Source of the DNA: Anaerolineae bacterium | GTDB taxonomy: Bacteria > Chloroflexota > Anaerolineae > J102 | DNA: 9,945 nt | NCBI GenBank assembly: GCA_027036755.1 | Contig: JALWDV010000555.1 | Location: forward strand, 1 to 9,945 | Direction: 5' to 3' | Part shown: piece after piece, positions 1 through 5,302 of the stretch | Layout of the letters: each line of letters starts with the position of its first letter | How positions within the stretch are numbered: the stretch's first letter is position 1 | Program-made: the position numbers and the translations under genes | Notes under the pieces: model-generated | What the model saw: only the letters and a program-made list of their open reading frames with translations | The model's database searches: none | Told to the model about the DNA's origin: nothing

Positions 1-38
1 CCTCTCCGTCTGCAAAAAACTTTGCAAACCAGCGGCTC

Positions 39-90
39 CCTCCCCTGCAAAGGGGCGAAGCGACTGGCGGGGGAGGGCCGGGGTGGGGGC
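39..90. repeat. G-rich palindromic intergenic repeat
   Basis: The arms at 39-48 (CCTCCCCTGC) and 67-76 (GCGGGGGAGG) are complementary at 9 of 10 positions and enclose a short loop. The right arm runs into four G-tracts (69-73, 75-77, 80-83, 85-89) with loops of one or two bases, which fits the sequence rule for a G-quadruplex. A smaller hairpin, TGCAAA/TTTGCA, lies at 11-26. The look is that of a dispersed non-coding repeat; that it recurs elsewhere in the genome is inference. Confidence 0.5.
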
Positions 91-129
91 CAAGTCCAGC
101 GGCCAAGGCAGCAAAACTGACGAACAAGG

Positions 130-234
130 GCGTAACCAGCCCGTCGGTATTTTACCACAAACTCGCTTGGCTCATGGCGTTTCGCCGTTTCGCTCCACGC
201 TTGTCCCCCGCCGACAGGCAGGTCTGGTTAACGC
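130..234 (-). repeat. attC-like imperfect palindrome (possible integron recombination site)
   Basis: Outer arms GCGTAACCAG (130-139) and CTGGTTAACGC (224-234) pair with one unpaired base. Inner arms CCCGTCGG (140-147) and CCGACAGG (211-218) pair with one G-T wobble. The inner and outer arms are adjacent on one side and separated by five bases on the other. A small hairpin, GGCG-TTT-CGCC (176-186), sits in the middle. Two box pairs, an unequal spacer, an extrahelical base and about 105 bases in total resemble integron attC sites, and it lies past the 3' end of the minus-strand gene as a cassette attC would. Against this, the outer boxes (GTTACGC, GCGTTAAC) miss the GTTRRRY/RYYYAAC consensus by one or two bases. 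No integrase is in the window. Confidence 0.35.
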
Positions 235-286
235 TAGGTTCGGCGCAACCTTCATCACTTCATTAACATCGCTGATATCTGCCAAT

Positions 287-991
287 CTAGCCGACAATAC
301 TTCTAGCATAATCGGCTATCCGCTTATTTCTGGCCCTGATAAAGTTCAGCACTCTGCTGTTATACAAAAGATATTGGTCAACATCGGAAAACGTCGGACG
401 AGTTTGGAAGTCATCAAAAGGCAAGTAAAACTTTACTTGATAATCTTCATCGACCAAATCATCCAACAAGAAAAATTGCACATACCCTGCAAAATCATCA
501 AATAGATCGAAAAAGTCCTTGTATCTCAACAAAGTATCATAAAGTGGACTTTTTTCTCCCCGGTAAAGGCGGCGGATACACTCCAAAGTCAGATCAAACC
601 TGTCATCAATTCGTCCATTTACCCCACGCGCCTGGTTGATCGTATGCATCCTGTCAATCCGTCTGTTCGGAAAAACTATATACGCGCCAATCGTACAACC
701 TGCATCAAAAAGTTCATTCACTTCCTTCAGCACTTGTTCTGTAATCCACCGTTTCCGCCTATGACTTTTATACGAGTGAGTTATGGCGTCACTACCCAAA
801 AAGAATTCCCCGAGATGTGACTTGTGATACAGATAGGCTCCCTTTCTATCATCATGCAGATCAAAAAGAGTGCCATTCGGCAATGGCTTACTCCACAGAA
901 TCTTGTGATATTTGCGGAGTGTTGGACTGGTAGAGTCGGGATCACCGCCATTTGCATCGGAAAGAAAATTAAAGTCAGTATCAATCAACAT
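287..991 (-). CDS. DUF6994-like protein of unknown function
   Basis: A 234-residue soluble protein with no signal peptide or membrane segment. It resembles the uncharacterised DUF6994 family, recalled from patterns such as SPTLRKYHKILWSKPLPNG near residues 22-40, INQARGVNGRIDDRFDLTLECIRRLY near 118-143 and an aromatic, acidic stretch DFFDLFDDFAGYVQFFLLDDLV near 159-180; the assignment is from memory and the function is not known. The reading frame is open to a GTG at 1036, but that codon overlaps a GTTAGGTG motif and has no Shine-Dalgarno sequence. The ATG at 991 has AGAGG nine bases upstream and puts the conserved DTDFNF motif at the N-terminus, so I prefer it. Three 60-base lines of the gene are 32, 43 and 50% G+C, against about 65% in a line of the neighbouring kinase gene, which suggests acquisition by transfer. 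Confidence 0.75.
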   Translation of the reverse strand: MLIDTDFNFLSDANGGDPDSTSPTLRKYHKILWSKPLPNGTLFDLHDDRKGAYLYHKSHLGEFFLGSDAITHSYKSHRRKRWITEQVLKEVNELFDAGCTIGAYIVFPNRRIDRMHTINQARGVNGRIDDRFDLTLECIRRLYRGEKSPLYDTLLRYKDFFDLFDDFAGYVQFFLLDDLVDEDYQVKFYLPFDDFQTRPTFSDVDQYLLYNSRVLNFIRARNKRIADYARSIVG

Positions 992-1034
992 TGCTTTTGG
1001 CCTCTTGAGAATTACCCTGTTTGCTTTCGATTGC

Positions 1035-1041
1035 ACCTAAC
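1035..1041 (-). other. GTTRRRY core motif upstream of the DUF6994-like gene
   Basis: On the minus strand the sequence reads CAGCGTTAGGTGC. It contains GTTAGGT, an exact match to the GTTRRRY core of integron recombination sites, in the orientation expected just 5' of a cassette gene. A convincing attC partner box is not visible on the other side (1042-1200). A seven-base degenerate motif can occur by chance, so it counts only together with the palindrome at 130-234 and the deviant base composition between them. Confidence 0.3.
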
Positions 1042-1110
1042 GCTGTCTTGAACGTTGGCTCAGCAGGCCTACCTTAGTAATTACCGCGTCCAAGTCTTTT
1101 CGCCACGCTT

Positions 1111-1129
1111 TGACGTTTGACGCTTTACG
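1111..1129 (+). repeat. 19-base dispersed repeat, copy 1
   Basis: TGACGTTTGACGCTTTACG is followed by further degenerate copies of the TTGACGC unit up to 1137. It is identical over all 19 bases to 5254-5272, and 18 of 19 match 2312-2330. All copies lie between genes. The rest of the 1042-1207 spacer holds nothing else I recognise. Confidence 0.7.
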
Positions 1130-1207
1130 CTTGACGCGCCTTGCCAGGCGTTGACTACCTGAAATTGCAAAGATGTCGGATGGGCGATCTGAACCATGCC
1201 CTGTTCT

Positions 1208-2050
1208 TCAATACGCTTCGCGAATGATGACGCCCATCGCGTTGGGGCCAATGAAGCTCGCCAGGGTGGCGTCGTAAACGTCGGTGAAGATGGCGATGTC
1301 GGGGAACATGTCGCGCAGGCGCTCCAGGAGCGCGGTGGATTCGGGCACGTTGTTGTGCTGCAACAGCGCGATCTCCTCCAGATATGCGAATTCGCTGATG
1401 TACTCGTAGAGTTTCTCCACGGCTCCCAGCGCGTCCCGGGCCTTGTCCATCACCAATAGATCACCCTCCCGCGTCTCCACCATGGCCCGAATCCCCAACA
1501 CGCTTCCCAAAAAGGCCTGCGATTTGCGCAGCCGACCATCTCTTTCCAGATAATTCAGATCGCTGGTGAGGAAGGCCAGAAAGACCGCGGGGATCATCCC
1601 CCGGATCTCCCGCCCGATCTCCGGGGCGCCGGCCCCTTCCGACGCCATTTGCGCGGCCCGCAGCACGATCATCCCCAGCCCACGGCTGATGGTCTCGCTA
1701 TCGATGATGGTGATGCGGGTGTGGCTGCGCAGCGTGCTGGCCGCGGCCCGAGCCACATCCACCACGGGATTCAGCTTGCGGGAAGTATGGATGGAGATGA
1801 TGTGATCGGCCTCGCGGCTCAGCTCGTGGTAGAGATCGATCATATCCTGCAACAGCGGCGGCTCCGACATGGGCAGACTTTTGACCATTCCCAGGCGACG
1901 GAAGTATTCCTCATACGGCAGTTCCGTAAACTCCTGGAACACCTTTCGTCCCATGCGGACGCGCAACGGCGCGATGGTGATGCCGTACTGCTCGATTTCT
2001 TCAGGGGTGAGATGGGCGCTGCTATCTGTGATGATGCGGACGTTGTTCAT
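1208..2050 (-). CDS. DegV family protein (FakB-type fatty acid-binding protein)
   Basis: A 280-residue DegV-fold protein, the usual family length. In characterised members (FakB) the protein holds a fatty acid in its core and presents the carboxylate to the kinase FakA for phosphorylation; the acyl phosphate then enters phospholipid synthesis. Visible family marks are IITDSSAHLT at the N-terminus, SIHTSRK near 86-92, DSETISRGLG near 117-126, LERDGRLRKSQAFLGSVLGIRAMVE near 168-192 and GPNAMGV near the C-terminus. Head-group motifs deviate: the usual TSQPS reads MSEPP, the SGT after the SS motif reads NPV, and the His just before the C-terminal GP is Phe. The ATG at 2050 puts the conserved IITDSS strand at the usual place; a GTG at 2059 would add three residues. 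Neither has a clear Shine-Dalgarno sequence. A DegV protein with other lipid ligands cannot be excluded. Confidence 0.92.
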   Translation of the reverse strand: MNNVRIITDSSAHLTPEEIEQYGITIAPLRVRMGRKVFQEFTELPYEEYFRRLGMVKSLPMSEPPLLQDMIDLYHELSREADHIISIHTSRKLNPVVDVARAAASTLRSHTRITIIDSETISRGLGMIVLRAAQMASEGAGAPEIGREIRGMIPAVFLAFLTSDLNYLERDGRLRKSQAFLGSVLGIRAMVETREGDLLVMDKARDALGAVEKLYEYISEFAYLEEIALLQHNNVPESTALLERLRDMFPDIAIFTDVYDATLASFIGPNAMGVIIREAY

Positions 2051-2099
2051 GGCTGGCACCGAAGATGAGTGCGAAGATTGATGAGATTATTCTTTTGCA

Positions 2100-2105
2100 A
2101 TTATA
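2100..2105 (-). promoter_or_regulatory. Candidate -10 box for the degV-family gene
   Basis: On the minus strand this is a perfect TATAAT preceded by TG, in an AT-rich stretch. It would start transcription near 2093, about 43 bases before the ATG. No good -35 hexamer is seen 16-18 bases upstream, so the promoter is proposed on the -10 element and position alone. It suggests that the degV gene has its own transcript. Confidence 0.5.
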
Positions 2106-2170
2106 CATCATTTTTTGGCGTTTTTGAGACGAAATTTGGGAAAATTGAGGAATTCGTCATTTTTAGTAGC

Positions 2171-2221
2171 CATGCAGCTTGCATGTCATGCCGCACAGGC
2201 TGAAGCTGTGGACAGGCGGCA
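2171..2221. repeat. Double hairpin intergenic repeat
   Basis: Two adjacent hairpins: CATGCA (2171-2176) with TGCATG (2180-2185), loop GCT; and TGCCGC (2189-2194) with GCGGCA (2216-2221), enclosing CACAG (2194-2198) and CTGTG (2206-2210). No T-run follows on either strand, so a terminator role is unlikely. It looks like a palindromic non-coding repeat. Confidence 0.5.
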
Positions 2222-2232
2222 CGCCAAGATGG

Positions 2233-2330
2233 TAAAACGTCAAGCGTCAAACGTCATCTTGCTGTAACGATGTCTGGCTCATTGCAAAACGTTGCGCTGC
2301 CGACAATCACCTGACGTTTGACGTTTTACG
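2233..2330. repeat. Inverted pair of the dispersed TGACGTTTGACG repeat
   Basis: The right copy, TGACGTTTGACGTTTTACG (2312-2330), matches copy 1 at 18 of 19 bases. The left copy (2233-2256) is on the opposite strand; its reverse complement starts TGACGTTTGACGCTTGACG, so 12 bases can pair with the right copy across about 55 bases of ordinary sequence. Together they fill most of the spacer between the degV and DAK2 genes. Confidence 0.65.
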
Positions 2331-2348
2331 CATGATGTGGATCAACAT

Positions 2349-2370
2349 AAAAGGCCGATGTTGCTTCGGC
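2349..2370 (-). terminator. Possible terminator of the fakA-type gene
   Basis: On the minus strand, 38 bases past the stop codon, GCCGA (2366-2370) and TCGGC (2354-2358) form a 5-bp stem with a 7-base loop, followed by CCTTTTAT. The stem is short but G+C-rich and position and T-run fit a rho-independent terminator. If it works, the kinase and DegV genes are not one operon. Confidence 0.45.
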
Positions 2371-2408
2371 GGGCGTTTTCTCGCCGGGGCCTGCATGGTT
2401 ACCCTTGT

Positions 2409-4091
2409 TCATTCCACCGAAATGATGTAATGGTAGTGGGGCTGTCCCCCCGAAAGCGCCTCCACCTCCACATCGGGATGACGCGCCAGCAGCATGGCGG
2501 CCAGTTTCTGAGCGGCTGCTTCGGTGGCGGGCTGGCCATAATAGATGGTGATCACATCCATCTCCGCCCGCTCCGCCAGCAGGTCGATGACCTGCAACGC
2601 CGCCTGGGTCGCATCTGCGCCCGCGCAGCAAAGCTCGCCGTCCAGCAAGGCGATGGCGTTGTCTTCGTTCACCTGAACGCCGTTGACCCGGGCGTCCCGC
2701 ACCGCGGTGGTGACTTCGATGGTGTGCACCTGCGCGGCCATGGCCTGCATCTGACGGGCGTTTTCGGCCGCCCCCAATTCCGGGTTGAAGGCGAACATGG
2801 CGGAGACGCCTTGGGGCGGCGTGCGCGTTTCCACCACATGCACCTCTTTATCCGAAAGCGCCGCGGCCTGTCGGGCGGCCAGGATGATGTTCTTGTTGTT
2901 GGGCAGTAGGATGACTTCGGGCTCGGGCACGCGCTCCAGGGCCTGCAACAGGTCTTCGGTGGATGGATTCATGGTCTGCCCGCCCGGAACCACCTGGCAG
3001 GCCCCCAGGCTTTCGAACACCCGGGCGAAGCCCTGGCCCGGCGCCACGGCCACCACATTGGAGCAATACTGCTCTCGATGGGCCTCCGCAGACGCCGCAT
3101 CCTCGCCCGCTTCCTGCACCGGGCCATCGTCGCGCCATTCGCCGCGGCGGCGCAGGGTCTGCAAGGTCATGTTCTCCACCACGATGTCATCCAGGTGTCC
3201 CAGGGATGCGCCGTAGGAGAGGAACGGGCCCGGATCGTCGCCGTGGACATGCACCTTGGTGATGTTTCCCGCCCGCCCCACGACGATGCTCTCGCCGCCT
3301 AGCTCGGTGAGCCTGCGCCGGATCGCCTCCTCGTCGGGACGGGCGTTGTAGATCAGGTATTGGATGTCGTAACCCCACTCGTCGCCCAACTCATCGATCT
3401 GAGGTCGGGGCCCGGCCAGAGCCGCGGGGAGCGAGGTTTCGGCCACGGTTTCGCCCCGCATGTAGCGCGTCATGCCTTCGAGGATGTAGACCAGCCCCTG
3501 GCCGCCCGCATCCACCACGCCCGCCTGTTGCAGCACGGGCAACATCTGCGGTGTTTGGGCCAACGTCGTCCGGGCCTTGCTCAAACTGGATTCCAGCAGA
3601 AAGATGATGTCATTGCTCAGTGCGGCCGCGTGCTCGCTGGCGTCGGCAATGGCCCGAATGATGGTGAGGATGGTGCCTTCCACTGGCTGCATCACGCCCT
3701 GATACGCGGTCTTCTCTCCCTGGCGAAAGGCCCGGGCCAGCGCGGCCGCGTCGAGGCGGGGCAGCTTGTCGACGCTTTCGGCCATACCCCGCAAAATCTG
3801 CGAGAGGATGACGCCGCTATTGCCCCGGGCGCCGCGAATCGCGCCCATGGCGAAGGCCCGCAGCACGCGTCCGGCCTTCTCCTCATCCCTCCCCTCGATC
3901 TCTTTCCATGCTGATTGCATGGTCAATGTCATATTGGCGCCGGTGTCGCCATCGGGCACGGGGAAGACATTGAGCGCGTCCACCTCCGCCCGATGGCGGT
4001 GGATCGTCTCCATGGCCGCGGCCAACATGCCCCGCACGTCGGCCGCGCTCAAGACATTCGAAGATGCTATCGTCGATGTTGTTTCGCCCAC
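2409..4091 (-). CDS. fakA: DAK2 domain fatty acid kinase, FakA/YloV type
   Basis: A 560-residue protein with the full length and domain order of FakA/YloV. The DhaL/DAK2 ATP-binding domain is at about 15-215: LNVFPVPDGDTGANM (40-54, with Mg-binding D47 and D49), GARGNSGVILSQ (87-98), QPVEGTILT (135-143) and GVVDAGGQGLVYILEGM (191-207). The middle domain is at about 235-311 with KVHVHGDDPG (279-288) and DIVVENMTLQ. A DegV-like C-terminal domain (about 345-560) normally docks FakB. It should phosphorylate FakB-bound fatty acid in the cytoplasm, feeding phospholipid synthesis. In well-studied FakA the middle domain binds zinc through one Cys and two His; the two His are here (281, 283) but the GYC motif reads GYD (D242). 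The GTG start at 4091 has GGAG six bases upstream. rpmB is divergent; in Bacillus yloV is also close to rpmB. Confidence 0.95.
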   Translation of the reverse strand: MGETTSTIASSNVLSAADVRGMLAAAMETIHRHRAEVDALNVFPVPDGDTGANMTLTMQSAWKEIEGRDEEKAGRVLRAFAMGAIRGARGNSGVILSQILRGMAESVDKLPRLDAAALARAFRQGEKTAYQGVMQPVEGTILTIIRAIADASEHAAALSNDIIFLLESSLSKARTTLAQTPQMLPVLQQAGVVDAGGQGLVYILEGMTRYMRGETVAETSLPAALAGPRPQIDELGDEWGYDIQYLIYNARPDEEAIRRRLTELGGESIVVGRAGNITKVHVHGDDPGPFLSYGASLGHLDDIVVENMTLQTLRRRGEWRDDGPVQEAGEDAASAEAHREQYCSNVVAVAPGQGFARVFESLGACQVVPGGQTMNPSTEDLLQALERVPEPEVILLPNNKNIILAARQAAALSDKEVHVVETRTPPQGVSAMFAFNPELGAAENARQMQAMAAQVHTIEVTTAVRDARVNGVQVNEDNAIALLDGELCCAGADATQAALQVIDLLAERAEMDVITIYYGQPATEAAAQKLAAMLLARHPDVEVEALSGGQPHYHYIISVE

Positions 4092-4183
4092 AGATTACTC
4101 CATTTCGATTATTTCGCATTCGGTTCTTTGGGGCATCATGCCGGAAGCTCCAGAAATCCGGGCATCGAAACGATACTGAGAAT

Positions 4184-4212
4184 TTGCGAAAAATACATGG
4201 TTATGCTAAGCT
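4184..4212 (+). promoter_or_regulatory. Candidate promoter for rpmB
   Basis: TTGCGA (4184-4189) and TAAGCT (4207-4212) are separated by 17 bases, and TGC just before the second hexamer makes an extended -10. Transcription would begin near 4219 and give a leader of about 115 bases before rpmB. Hexamer matches are moderate. A second TGCTATATT at 4313-4321 looks like an extended -10, but it would start the RNA downstream of the rpmB Shine-Dalgarno sequence. Confidence 0.45.
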
Positions 4213-4219
4213 ACTTGTT

Positions 4220-4283
4220 GCGCCCCTGACAGGGGCTTTTATTTGGCGCATGACCTGGCACCCCGCCAGACGGCGCATCCGTC
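4220..4283 (+). promoter_or_regulatory. Structured rpmB leader with terminator-like hairpin
   Basis: GCCCCT-GAC-AGGGGC (4222-4236) is followed by TTTTATTT, the form of a rho-independent terminator, but before rpmB rather than after it. GCGCC (4220-4224) could instead pair with GGCGC (4245-4249), which would break that hairpin. Two more small stems follow: CTGGC/GCCAG (4255-4269) and GACGG/CCGTC (4269-4283). Attenuation of rpmB, or a simple RNA-stabilising 5' structure, are both possible; I do not recognise a named leader family. Confidence 0.4.
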
Positions 4284-4334
4284 CAGTTTCTTGAATTCAG
4301 AACTCAATCGATTGCTATATTTGGAGAAAGAATC

Positions 4335-4520
4335 ATGGCAAAATGTGAAATCTGCGGACGCGGTCCTCAGTTTGGCAATCATGTTAGCTTCTCGCAGCGC
4401 CATGTCAAGCGTCGCTTCAATGCTAACGTGCAGAAACGCAAAGTGCTCATCAACGGCCAGGTGCGCCGCATCCACATCTGCACAAGCTGTCTGAAGACTC
4501 TGTCCAAGACGACCGCCTAA
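4335..4520 (+). CDS. rpmB: 50S ribosomal protein L28
   Basis: A 61-residue basic protein with the typical L28 start MAKCEICGRGPQFGNHVSFS and later HVKRRFNANVQKR. It is the zinc-binding form: two CxxC pairs at C4/C7 and C49/C52 make a zinc ribbon, so four-Cys L28 can be told from the Cys-free form. L28 binds 23S rRNA in the large subunit. The ATG has GGAG eight bases upstream. The gene stands alone, preceded by a structured leader and closed by a strong terminator, and is divergent from the fakA-type gene. Confidence 0.98.
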   Translation: MAKCEICGRGPQFGNHVSFSQRHVKRRFNANVQKRKVLINGQVRRIHICTSCLKTLSKTTA

Positions 4521-4562
4521 AGCAATCGCCAATTCCTGCGTGGGATTGGCGATTTTGCTTTT
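4521..4562 (+). terminator. Rho-independent terminator of rpmB
   Basis: Directly after the TAA, AGCAATCGCCAAT (4521-4533) pairs with ATTGGCGATTTTGCT (4545-4559) with a two-base bulge. The nine central pairs ATCGCCAAT/ATTGGCGAT are perfect, and TTTT follows. Position and form are those of an intrinsic terminator. Confidence 0.9.
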
Positions 4563-4785
4563 GGGGATGGGACGGGCGCATCGCATCAGGGAGGGGCGTT
4601 TTCCCTGCGGCGGCGGGGTGTCATCAGTGGTTTTCAGGGGAGGGAATCCTTGCTCGCCGGGCATGAAAAGGCGTCGGGTTTTTCTTTGCCTCTTTTCCCC
4701 TTTGCGGCTCTGCGCCTTTGCGTGAGATCAGCTTTTTGGGGCCGGAGACGATGATTTCATTCTACTTGATCCACAGAAAACGAAC
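4563..4785. other. Gene-free spacer
   Basis: No gene is supported here: the one open frame across 4540-4725 begins inside the rpmB terminator and has no family resemblance. The only recognisable item is 4699-4729, a run of TTTGCG-type units (CCTTTGCGGCTCTGCGCC then TTTGCGTGAGATC). It resembles a short dispersed repeat I have seen in spacers of many bacterial genomes, an impression from memory. Confidence 0.5.
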
Positions 4786-5033
4786 AAATCATTGGGGTGT
4801 GTCCAAAATGAGTTGGGCGCTGTCGCCGCCAGCGCCGGGGGATGAAGTCCCCCGGCTAGAAACAGCGCCCCTGCGGGGCTAGCCGGATTTATCCGGCGCT
4901 GTTCTGTAGCCCGGCGACTTCATCGCCGGGCGGACGTGGCAAACGCCACAATGACCGATTTAATTTGTGAACATCCATCACTCGCCCTGTGCGACAATTG
5001 TTCCAACCGAGATTGGACGCACACAAATCATTG
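4786..5033. mobile_element. MITE-like element with 9-base target duplication
   Basis: AAATCATTG at 4786-4794 recurs exactly at 5025-5033. Immediately inside lie GGGTGTGTCCAA (4795-4806) and TTGGACGCACAC (5013-5024), inverted repeats that match at 10 of 12 positions. The element itself is thus 230 bases with 12-base ends and a 9-base duplication, and has no gene. This is the form of a miniature inverted-repeat transposable element, moved in trans by a transposase not in this window. The transposase family is not recognised. The chance of a nine-base match alone is not negligible in a spacer this long; the exact abutment of the ends is what makes the case. Confidence 0.5.
4834..4931. repeat. 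Cloverleaf of four hairpins inside the MITE-like element
   Basis: Hairpin one: GCCGGGGGA (4834-4842), loop TGAAG, TCCCCCGGC (4848-4856), perfect. Then AACAGC (4861-4866) pairs with GCTGTT (4898-4903) and encloses GCCCC-TGC-GGGGC (4867-4879) and GCCGGA-TTTA-TCCGGC (4882-4897), a three-way junction using nearly every base. Last: GCCCGGCGA (4909-4917), loop CTTCA, TCGCCGGGC (4923-4931), perfect. Hairpins one and four are inverted copies of each other, and their loops are complementary. Confidence 0.75.
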
Positions 5034-5062
5034 ACGCCGCCAACCATCAGGTCCGGTGAATC

Positions 5063-5092
5063 TTGAAAGGCGTTGTTCCGGTGTGCGATAAT
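5063..5092 (+). promoter_or_regulatory. Candidate promoter for nnr
   Basis: TTGAAA (5063-5068), an 18-base spacer and GATAAT (5087-5092), with TGC before the second hexamer as an extended -10. Initiation near 5099 would give a 5' leader of about 200 bases that contains the long inverted repeat. CCGGTGAAT (5053-5061) and its exact reverse complement ATTCACCGG (5104-5112) flank the promoter on both sides. Confidence 0.5.
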
Positions 5093-5111
5093 TCGAGAGA
5101 CGCATTCACCG

Positions 5112-5163
5112 GCGTGATTCGTGATGCGTAATGCGTGAGATGGTTACGCATCACGAATCACGC
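5112..5163. repeat. Perfect 20-base inverted repeat
   Basis: GCGTGATTCGTGATGCGTAA (5112-5131) and TTACGCATCACGAATCACGC (5144-5163) are exact reverse complements around a 12-base loop. An alternative 12-base pairing uses CGTAATGCGTGA (5127-5138) with TCACGCATTACG (5158-5169). No T-run follows, so it is not an intrinsic terminator. It lies in the leader of nnr if the upstream promoter is real. Confidence 0.85.
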
Positions 5164-5253
5164 ATTACGAGACTGGCGCCTCGCGTCGCCCTGGCCGCGA
5201 GGTGGTTTTATCGGCGGCGGCGCTGGCCCGCCCGCCGTTTTTCTCCTGACGCA

Positions 5254-5272
5254 TGACGTTTGACGCTTTACG
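5254..5272 (+). repeat. 19-base dispersed repeat, copy near nnr
   Basis: TGACGTTTGACGCTTTACG, identical to 1111-1129. It is flanked by degenerate units TGACGCA before and TTCGACGC after, and ends about 20 bases before the nnr ribosome-binding site. Confidence 0.7.
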
Positions 5273-5302
5273 TTCGACGCTTTTCAACCGCGAGGTGCAA
5301 CA

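Noticed and set aside
83..505. Plus-strand open frame of 140 codons
   Set aside because: It crosses the G-rich repeat and the attC-like palindrome and overlaps the 3' part of the DUF6994-like gene in antisense; no family resemblance.
1137..1150. CGCCT/AGGCG hairpin as terminator of the degV-family gene
   Set aside because: No T-run follows on the minus strand; the stem is short and lies next to a repeat.
4197..4229. Ten-codon frame MVMLSYLLRP ending inside the hairpin before rpmB, like a leader peptide
   Set aside because: It overlaps the best promoter for rpmB, has no Shine-Dalgarno sequence and no run of one amino acid; kept only as a remote possibility.
4313..4321. TGCTATATT as the extended -10 of rpmB
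   Set aside because: Initiation would fall about at 4328, past the GGAG ribosome-binding site at 4323-4326, and a -35 is 19 bases away.
1111..5272. Dispersed 19-base repeats as a degraded CRISPR
   Set aside because: The copies are far apart, in different orientations and without regular spacers; no cas gene is present.
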